Position numbers and translations under genes: made by a program | Shown: positions 6,801-10,866 of the stretch, one piece after another | Layout of the letters: each line of letters begins with the position of its first letter | Position numbering within the stretch: position 1 is the first letter of the stretch | Notes under the pieces: generated by a model | The model's database searches: none | The model's input: only the letters and a program-made list of their open reading frames with translations | What the model was told of the DNA's origin: nothing | Origin: Candidatus Peregrinibacteria bacterium | GTDB taxonomy: Bacteria > Patescibacteriota > Gracilibacteria > Peribacterales > Peribacteraceae | NCBI GenBank assembly: GCA_030638845.1 | Contig: DAOWDW010000085.1 | Coordinates: 1 to 12,304 of the forward strand | Length of the DNA stretch: 12,304 nt | Direction of reading: 5' to 3'

Positions 6801-7053
6801 CGTTATTTTCTATGGGCTTCAAAATATGTGACTGCATACCAAAAAACTCCAACCAATGTCTTAAGGCCTGCGCATTGGAATCTTTATTTGTTACAAGTAA
6901 TGCCCCGTGTTCTGCATGGGTAAGAATAGTACTTATGAGTAGTGCTTTTGCAGTTTCGTTAGAAACTCCAGATATGGTAAGTCTCCGCTTATCTAGAAGT
7001 AGTTGCGCAAGGTCAGCATGTGTTTTGGGGCCTAGGAAAACCGTTGGTTTCAT
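3868..7053 (-). CDS. mfd: Mfd, transcription-repair coupling factor
   Basis: Mfd is an ATP-dependent DNA translocase that removes RNA polymerase stalled at lesions and recruits UvrA for nucleotide excision repair. Residues 1-330 are the UvrB-like module; its P-loop position is degenerate (SGVSNETAK) as in other Mfd proteins, and RRQGDVFDVFP is at 166-176. The RNA-polymerase-interacting domain begins at KDYVVHMEHGIGHFEGM (384-400). The RecG-like motor has Walker A GDVGFGKT (532-539), DEEQ (633-636), TATPIPRT (659-666), IIENGIDLPKA (774-784) and QLRGRVGR (802-809). Residues from about 905 to 1020 match the C-terminal TRCF domain. At 1061 aa it is somewhat shorter than E. coli Mfd (1148). The basic tail EKKKKAKSALR ends inside a dispersed repeat. 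It lies 60 bp downstream of dnaN, with a possible terminator between. No Shine-Dalgarno sequence precedes the ATG. Confidence 0.97.
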   Translation of the reverse strand: MKPTVFLGPKTHADLAQLLLDKRRLTISGVSNETAKALLISTILTHAEHGALLVTNKDSNAQALRHWLEFFGMQSHILKPIENNEGEIDSEALQEFLLFMRGDNTRVSIVSREIWERSFPSYSSLNEEKIVLTKGKNIKFTQFVERMIECGYSHGEDIYLHPGEYRRQGDVFDVFPVQSSCPFRVSFNEDKVEKIFSVDNKDLSKVEDRGENLELFPVIYEKTDLLTNQLPKSTLLIYDDQDDLEAPFSASLLRFTAFPQSEEDHVHLRYLSVLKFYTLVDFLNDIKDKIQQGWSIFVVSKRIEDLKSICKEERINFTEDRKHLNGAVHFYGADGDDLLPHSLQNPDLKVALLTDREIFSLRKAGKQRSIQKLALDFITSLTPKDYVVHMEHGIGHFEGMTQKEIDGTFREYLDLTYAENDKLFVPVDQADKLSKFVYEEGLEPTLTRLGSNEWKKVTDKMKKETEKIAKELLDLYAARAKAKGYAYEDHAENERKFAEKFKYQETPGQIKAIEDIRKDMEDDHPMDRLICGDVGFGKTEVAMRAAFKAVQDGKQVAVVAPITILADQHLRNFEERMEGFGIKIDMLSRFRSVAQQRETLQKLRKGDVDIVIGTHRLMQEDVEFLNLGLVIVDEEQRFGVKQKEKFKEMRASVDILTLTATPIPRTLNLGLHKLRDITTITTPPPGRLPIITEVRKYSDALTVQAITYELNRDGQVFVLHNKVETIDAFADKLRKLIPKAKIIVGHGQLKSDDLEKRIVDFKSGKYNVLVSSTIIENGIDLPKANTLIVNEAEKFGLAQLYQLRGRVGRSSLQAHAYFLYHTRQLKDDAKKRLRAIVEACELGSGFQVAMRDLEIRGAGEILGAHQSGTMNTVGVSHYLRMLKNAVDELRIGDRGVSHEDISVEIQLPIEALLPSYFIPNEQEKISVYQKLAGSENESILKEFEQDLLEEFGKSPRPVQNLFAILRLKLACRASGVIRVKMEDGAMGERDVILQLHSSVSAKEIMQILQVNPKWKISGSSIRLNENSLAKGKTKTDVQWLKSLSEEIKALEKKKKAKSALR

Positions 7054-7063
7054 AATGCTAAAG

Positions 7064-7084
7064 AAAAACTTGCGGATTGCCGCA
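7064..7084 (-). terminator. Possible terminator or attenuator between dnaN and mfd
   Basis: On the minus strand TGCGG-CAAT-CCGCA (7071-7084) is a 5-bp GC-rich stem with a 4-nt loop, followed by AGTTTTTCTTT. It fills most of the 60-bp gap and ends about 10 bases before the mfd start. The stem is short, so it may attenuate rather than stop transcription, or be inactive. Confidence 0.4.
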
Positions 7085-7113
7085 TAAGAAAAAATGTTTG
7101 CTTAAGGAATTAT

Positions 7114-8274
7114 TTAATCCTCTTGAATACGAAGAGGCATTATCAGATGAAGAAATTTTTCATCTCCAGGAACTTGAAAAATCGCAGGATGCATACTATC
7201 TATTAAACGCATTTCTACTTCTGGCGCATCTATATGACCTAAGAAATCTAATAGATACGAAGAGCTAAGAGCTATTTTATTCTCTTTACCATTTATTGCA
7301 ATCTCTAAAGTTGCCTCATCTTGACCTGCTTGAGTTTGAGGGGTATTCATGTGCACATTCTTATCAGAAAAATTAAATGTAAGATTGTTGTTTGCCTCTT
7401 TTGCAAAATAATGCATACGTTTTACCGCTGTTACAAATTCTTTTGTAGGAATAGCAGCGGTTGTAACAGTATCTTTTGGAATAATTTGATTATAATCTGG
7501 AAATTTACCATCAATAAGCCTAGATAAAAGCGTTGTTCTACCAACCTTCAACTCTATTTGTTGCGCACTTAAAGATACTTCTACCTTCTTGGTCTCATCT
7601 TCTTTGTTCTCATCATCTTTTAATGTCTTTTCTTTATTATCAGATTTTTTAGAACTTAAAACCGAACGAAGTTCTTCTAAAACTTTCGCAGGAATTATAC
7701 AAGAAACATCTTCTTTTGTGGAATCTGAAGGAAGACTTATTTCCGAAAGTCTATAACTATCTGTAGAAACTAAAATTAAATTTCCTTTCTCTGCCCTTAA
7801 ATAAACACCAGAAAGAACTGGGCGAAGAGTTGTTTTTGCGGACGCGAATGTAACCAAATGAAGCGCCTGAAGCAGGGGTGTGGCATCCAACATAAAGGAT
7901 GTCTCTTTTGTAATAGGTGAAATTGTAGGAAATTCTTGAGCTCCTTCCCCAGCTATTACTGTCTTTGTATGAGGAGATGTTAGCTTAAGCTGTGTTCCCT
8001 CATTTGTCTCAAGAAGAATGTCATCATCTGAATTATATTGAGCAAAATTTAAAAACGCTTTTGCAGGGACAGTAATTGCTCCTTCGTTTTCTATATCTGC
8101 TTCAAAGCTTGTAATAATACTTAGTTCTAAATCTGTTGCACTTACTGTGCATCTTTTTCCTTCTGCTTCCAGTAATATATTCCCAAGAATTGGAAGGGCT
8201 TGTTGTCCACTTATCGCACGAGATACAAGTTGGAGTGCTTGGTGTAGTTGTGATGTTTTACAAGAGAATTTCAT
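7114..8274 (-). CDS. dnaN: DnaN, DNA polymerase III sliding clamp
   Basis: The beta clamp forms a ring around DNA that tethers the replicative polymerase and recruits other replication and repair proteins. The 386-aa length and three-domain pattern fit. MKFSCKTSQLHQALQLVSRAIS is the characteristic start, LPILGNILLEAEG (27-39) and TDSYRLSE (171-178) are family positions, SRLIDGKFPDYNQIIP (251-266) is strongly conserved, and the C-terminus HLIMPLRI (376-383) matches the YLIMPMRL clamp ending beside the client-binding pocket. Residues 207-231 form a charged Lys/Asp/Glu insertion (SSKKSDNKEKTLKDDENKED and on) not typical of the family. The gene is preceded by an origin-like region and followed by mfd. 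No Shine-Dalgarno sequence is seen; a promoter overlapping a DnaA-box-like site is proposed upstream. Confidence 0.98.
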   Translation of the reverse strand: MKFSCKTSQLHQALQLVSRAISGQQALPILGNILLEAEGKRCTVSATDLELSIITSFEADIENEGAITVPAKAFLNFAQYNSDDDILLETNEGTQLKLTSPHTKTVIAGEGAQEFPTISPITKETSFMLDATPLLQALHLVTFASAKTTLRPVLSGVYLRAEKGNLILVSTDSYRLSEISLPSDSTKEDVSCIIPAKVLEELRSVLSSKKSDNKEKTLKDDENKEDETKKVEVSLSAQQIELKVGRTTLLSRLIDGKFPDYNQIIPKDTVTTAAIPTKEFVTAVKRMHYFAKEANNNLTFNFSDKNVHMNTPQTQAGQDEATLEIAINGKENKIALSSSYLLDFLGHIDAPEVEMRLIDSMHPAIFQVPGDEKFLHLIMPLRIQED

Positions 8275-8321
8275 GGAAAACTTTTCTTTAATAAATAATA
8301 AGAATTAATAATATATATTAT

Positions 8322-8339
8322 TAGTAATAATAGTAGTAC
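8322..8339. other. TAG/TAA trinucleotide run resembling DnaA-trios
   Basis: Six consecutive triplets read TAG, TAA, TAA, TAG, TAG, TAC. DnaA-trios, described from Bacillus subtilis, are repeats of 3'-(G/A)A(T/A)-5' between a DnaA box and the unwinding element, which direct DnaA onto single-stranded DNA. Here the order is AT-rich tract, triplets, then a box-like site (8371-8379), which is the correct polarity. The spacing to the box (about 31 bp) is much longer than in the described examples. Confidence 0.35.
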
Positions 8340-8361
8340 CTAGTTTTTTACTAATATTTAT

Positions 8362-8389
8362 AGTGTATTGTGTGGAAATATCTTGTAAA
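8362..8389 (-). promoter_or_regulatory. Putative dnaN promoter over a DnaA-box-like site
   Basis: On the minus strand TTTACA (8384-8389, 5 of 6 to TTGACA) and TACACT (8362-8367, 4 of 6 to TATAAT) are 16 bp apart. The spacer contains ATTTCCACA (8371-8379), 7 of 9 to the DnaA box. TATAAA at 8357-8362 is an alternative -10 box. The leader to dnaN would be about 80 nt. If real, DnaA binding would occlude this promoter. Confidence 0.3.
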
Positions 8390-8409
8390 GGAAAAGTATC
8401 ATTTTCCTT
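8388..8409. repeat. 8-bp inverted repeat within the origin-like region
   Basis: AAGGAAAA (8388-8395) and TTTTCCTT (8402-8409) are perfect arms with a 6-bp spacer, between the first DnaA-box-like site and the tight pair. No T-tract follows on either strand, so it is probably not a terminator. It could be a protein site or an extruded structure. Confidence 0.4.
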
Positions 8410-8507
8410 AGTTTGCGCATATTTAACACAAGTAGTTATTCGTTTGAACAAATGATTTATGTAAACAAGATGTGGAAAACTTGTGGAGAAAGTCATGATA
8501 GATGGCT

Positions 8508-8547
8508 TAAGAAGGAAAAATAGAGAACTTGGCTATTTTAAGCCAAG
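8508..8547 (-). terminator. Likely terminator of the nucleotidyltransferase operon
   Basis: On the minus strand CTTGGCT-TAAAAT-AGCCAAG (8528-8547) is a perfect 7-bp stem with a 6-nt loop, followed by TTCTCTATTTTTCCTTC. It starts about 70 bp after the stop codon at 8616, in the right orientation. The T-tract is interrupted, so strength is uncertain. It would shield the origin-like region and dnaN from read-through. Confidence 0.45.
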
Positions 8548-8615
8548 AAAGAGGAATGGCATGGAAAACTCTTTGTAAGATGTGGATGTGGGGGGATAAC
8601 TCTTTCCACATAAAG

Positions 8616-9920
8616 TTATTCAATTACAGACTCTTTATACACATTACGCTCATTTGCAGAAGGGGTAGAATCTCTATTCTCCTTTATAGTTATTTCTCCT
8701 TTTTTCATACAAACAAAACTATTATTTGGAATATCTGATTCAATATATGTTCCACCTGCAACAAAAGATCCAGAGCCAATCATGCAACCAGGGTTAATTC
8801 CAATTTGAATACCAAGTCGAGAATTGCTTCCAATTATTGCCCCAAGCTTAGTTCTGCTACTAGATACTTTATTGCCCTGTATAACAGGGGTAATTATCTT
8901 TTCATCCAATCGGAAATTGCCAGTTGCACACCCTGCTCCAAAAGAGACATTATTGCCCACAACACTATCACCTATGTAAGTTATATGTGTCCAAACATCG
9001 GTGCCAAGCACGCTTCCCTTTACCTCTGTGGAAAATCCAACAACAGAATTTTTGCCAATACTTGCATCTCTTACCAGTGCATTGTTTGCGACAATAGAGT
9101 CTTTCCCAATAAAACATGGCCCCTTTACCATTGCGCCTGCAAATACCTTTACCCCTTTAGAAATAATTACATTTCCTTCAATATTTGCAGAAGGATGAAT
9201 TTCTGCAGAAGGATGAATTTGAGGTTCAGAAATTTCATCAAGCAAAAGTTTCAATACTCCTAGCATATGCCATGGGTATTTTACTGCTTGCCATTTGCCT
9301 TCATATGGACAAGCAACATATTCTTTTTTACCAAAGCATTTCTGAAGAGCTTGTTCATATCCATCATCTCTAGATTCATCAATTTCTTTAAGTGTTTCCA
9401 AGAGTAAAGATGCATTGTTATGAACATGTGCAACAAGATTTACAAGATTGCTTGGCTCACTCCCCTCTTTTGGTTTTTCTATGATCGAAATAATGCGATT
9501 ACCTTCCAAAGTTAAATATCCTCCAGGGAAATAACTTTCAACTTTCTGCGCTAAAATAGCTCCCCCTTCAGATTTTTTAGCTACAGCTATTACGTCTTTA
9601 TATCCATTGGGATCTAACACATCATTCCCACTAACAATAAAAACGGGATTATCACCAACAGAAGGAAGAGCACTCAGCAATGCCCCGCGCATACCTAAAT
9701 CTAAATCTTCTTGTTCTATAATTTCAAGTTTTGGGAACAGTGTTGATGCAAGTTTGATATTGTGAGAACCTCCTACAAGCGTAATATCTGTAATTCCTGC
9801 GGAATTTAACCTTTCAACTTGGTGCTCTAAAAGAGTTTTTCCGCAAACTGAAAAAAGATTCTTATCTTGCAGAGGCCAAAACCTCTTAGATCTGCCAGCG
9901 AGCAACAACAGTGTTTTCAT
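8616..9920 (-). CDS. Sugar-1-phosphate nucleotidyltransferase with left-handed beta-helix (GlmU-like)
   Basis: The N-terminal half (about 1-230) is a nucleotidyltransferase fold that joins a sugar-1-phosphate to an NTP. LLLLAGRSKRFWPLQDK (4-20) is the glycine-rich phosphate loop with R13 and K20; FIVSGND (94-100) holds the expected metal-binding Asp; EKP (148-150) and YPWHML (215-220) are family positions. Residues 233-400 are hexapeptide repeats ([LIV]GxxxxV type) forming a left-handed beta-helix. They include THITYIGDSVVGNNVSFGAG (311-330), close to the GlmU acetyltransferase segment HLTYIGDA.VG..VNFGAGT with its catalytic His. This points to a bifunctional enzyme making UDP-GlcNAc or a similar activated sugar, like archaeal ST0452; the exact sugar cannot be told. 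The start overlaps the upstream stop by 4 bases (ATGA), implying translational coupling. Confidence 0.88.
   Translation of the reverse strand: MKTLLLLAGRSKRFWPLQDKNLFSVCGKTLLEHQVERLNSAGITDITLVGGSHNIKLASTLFPKLEIIEQEDLDLGMRGALLSALPSVGDNPVFIVSGNDVLDPNGYKDVIAVAKKSEGGAILAQKVESYFPGGYLTLEGNRIISIIEKPKEGSEPSNLVNLVAHVHNNASLLLETLKEIDESRDDGYEQALQKCFGKKEYVACPYEGKWQAVKYPWHMLGVLKLLLDEISEPQIHPSAEIHPSANIEGNVIISKGVKVFAGAMVKGPCFIGKDSIVANNALVRDASIGKNSVVGFSTEVKGSVLGTDVWTHITYIGDSVVGNNVSFGAGCATGNFRLDEKIITPVIQGNKVSSSRTKLGAIIGSNSRLGIQIGINPGCMIGSGSFVAGGTYIESDIPNNSFVCMKKGEITIKENRDSTPSANERNVYKESVIE
9186..9220. repeat. Exact 17-bp direct repeat inside the beta-helix coding region
   Basis: A 17-bp sequence (TGCAGAAGGATGAATTT) occurs at 9186-9202 and again at 9204-9220, a period of 18 bp or six codons. 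It encodes the consecutive hexapeptides IHPSAE and IHPSAN. The near identity at DNA level suggests a recent duplication of one rung unit in the left-handed beta-helix. Confidence 0.75.
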
Positions 9921-10756
9921 GGAAATTCGAGGGATATTGTACCATTCTTTGCGGTATGCCGAAGCGAAATCCCCATTCTTTTAAAGCGATTGATTACATT
10001 TGGGTGAGGATGTCCAAATCGGTTTTCTTTCCCAGAGGATACAATTGCCAATTCAGGATTCACAGCCAATAAAAAACCAGTAGAAGAAGAAGTTTTACTG
10101 CCATGATGCGCAACTTTCAGAATTGATGATGATAGATCAATACCACTCGCAAGTATCTTCTGTTCTGCAATTTCTTCTATGTCACCAGTTAAAAGTATCG
10201 AATTGTCATTATAAACAACACGAAGAACAATAGAATCATTATTTGTTTTTTTATGATCAATATCATCATCAAAGGGGAATATCACTTCAATTTTAACTCC
10301 GTCACTGGTTTCCATAATCATTCCCATTTTTAATAGATGGATAGGAATATTATTTTTTTCAGCTAGTTTTAAAAGTTTTAAATACCGAGGTTCGTCTTTT
10401 TTAGTCCCTGCTATAAATAGTTTTTTAATTTGATAACGATTTAATACTTCAGGAAGTGCAGACAAATGGTCTAAATCTGGATGAGTAAGAACAACATATT
10501 CAATTCTGCGCTTAAAAAATGGCATCAAATTTCCTAAGTGTTCTAGTGTAGATAAATCTGGTCCCCCATCAATTAATATATGATTTCCAGAAGGCGTTTG
10601 TAAAAGTACAGAATCTCCTTGCCCAACATCAAGAAAATTTACGTGCAACTTTCCGTTTGGCTGCAGGCTTAGTTCTCGAAATGCTAAAAGCATTAAGACG
10701 CTCATTATTAATAATATAATGATCAGTTGCCTACGAGGAATTATCAATTTATACAA
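9917..10756 (-). CDS. Membrane-anchored ComEC-type metallo-beta-lactamase-fold hydrolase
   Basis: This 279-aa protein has one N-terminal transmembrane helix (about 9-26, after a basic PRRQ) and a metallo-beta-lactamase domain like the C-terminal domain of ComEC/Rec2, the DNA-uptake channel. FLDVGQGDS (41-49), LIDGGPD (61-67), the metal motif HPDLDH (92-97), LLTGD (188-192), KVAHHGSKTSS (214-224) and RFGHPHP (246-252) are all present, so it should be catalytically intact and probably cleaves a phosphodiester. ComEC's multi-helix competence domain is absent here, so it is a stand-alone hydrolase acting outside the membrane. The start is TTG; upstream codons stay open and hydrophobic to about 10849 with no ATG or GTG in frame. 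The 4-base overlap with the nucleotidyltransferase gene marks an operon. Confidence 0.9.
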   Translation of the reverse strand: MYKLIIPRRQLIIILLIMSVLMLLAFRELSLQPNGKLHVNFLDVGQGDSVLLQTPSGNHILIDGGPDLSTLEHLGNLMPFFKRRIEYVVLTHPDLDHLSALPEVLNRYQIKKLFIAGTKKDEPRYLKLLKLAEKNNIPIHLLKMGMIMETSDGVKIEVIFPFDDDIDHKKTNNDSIVLRVVYNDNSILLTGDIEEIAEQKILASGIDLSSSILKVAHHGSKTSSSTGFLLAVNPELAIVSSGKENRFGHPHPNVINRFKRMGISLRHTAKNGTISLEFP

Positions 10757-10766
10757 AAGGGAACAA

Positions 10767-10803
10767 GAATGAATGGAAAATGGAAAATGATAAATGATAA
10801 ATA
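10767..10803. repeat. Heptanucleotide repeat array (CATTTAT/CATTTTC)
   Basis: Read on the minus strand, CAT recurs every 7 bases: TATTTAT, CATTTAT, CATTTTC, CATTTTC, then CATTCATTC. It lies just upstream of the TTG start of the ComEC-type gene. A related array in the opposite orientation starts at 10846. Confidence 0.65.
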
Positions 10804-10845
10804 GGTAAAAAAGTACTATGAGAGGAAAAATTTCTCCTAATCTTT

Positions 10846-10866
10846 CATTCTACATTCTGCATTTTT
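10846..10866. repeat. Heptanucleotide repeat array (CATTCTA/CATTCTG/CATTTTT)
   Basis: Three 7-bp units (CATTCTA, CATTCTG, CATTTTT) run along the plus strand. They overlap the 3' end of the surface-protein gene: its final codons (Lys-Lys-Cys-Arg-Met) and TAG stop are made from this repeat. With the array at 10767-10803 in opposite orientation, it brackets the gap between the two genes. Confidence 0.6.

Larger units (their letters stand above)
8371..8611. promoter_or_regulatory. Cluster of DnaA-box-like sites
   Basis: Compared with TTATCCACA: 8371-8379 reads ATTTCCACA (7/9, minus), 8471-8479 TTTTCCACA (8/9, minus), 8482-8490 TTCTCCACA (8/9, minus), 8581-8589 ACATCCACA (7/9, minus) and 8602-8610 CTTTCCACA (7/9, plus). 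The second and third are head-to-tail, 11 bp apart, one helical turn. The last two form a 7-bp inverted repeat (8580-8586 and 8605-8611). By eye I found only about seven TGTGGA/TCCACA cores in the other 12 kb, so five in 240 bp is a clear enrichment. Confidence 0.5.
8275..8615. other. Candidate replication origin (oriC) upstream of dnaN
   Basis: This 341-bp gene-free region has the parts expected of a bacterial oriC. About 80 bp of almost pure A/T lies at 8280-8360, a candidate unwinding element containing a TAG/TAA run. A cluster of sites resembling the DnaA box TTATCCACA follows: TGTGGA cores at 8371, 8471, 8482 and 8581, and TCCACA at 8605. Origins very often lie beside dnaA or dnaN. Against it, no box is a perfect consensus, dnaA is not in the window, and genes on both sides are on the minus strand, so strand bias does not switch here. 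It may instead be a DnaA-regulated dnaN promoter region. Confidence 0.5.

Noticed and set aside
8305-8496. A 63-aa minus-strand reading frame in the origin-like region
   Set aside because: It runs through the AT-rich tract and DnaA-box-like sites, has low-complexity composition (TTIITNNIYY), and no start signal or family.
9917-9919. TGA recoded as glycine, as in Gracilibacteria
   Set aside because: This TGA ends the ComEC-type protein at its natural family length in an ATGA overlap, and conserved glycines in Mfd motifs use GGN codons.
10823-10838. Near-palindrome AGGAAAAATTTCTCCT between the surface protein and ComEC-type genes
   Set aside because: It has a mismatch, no loop and no T-run, and is too weak to call a terminator.
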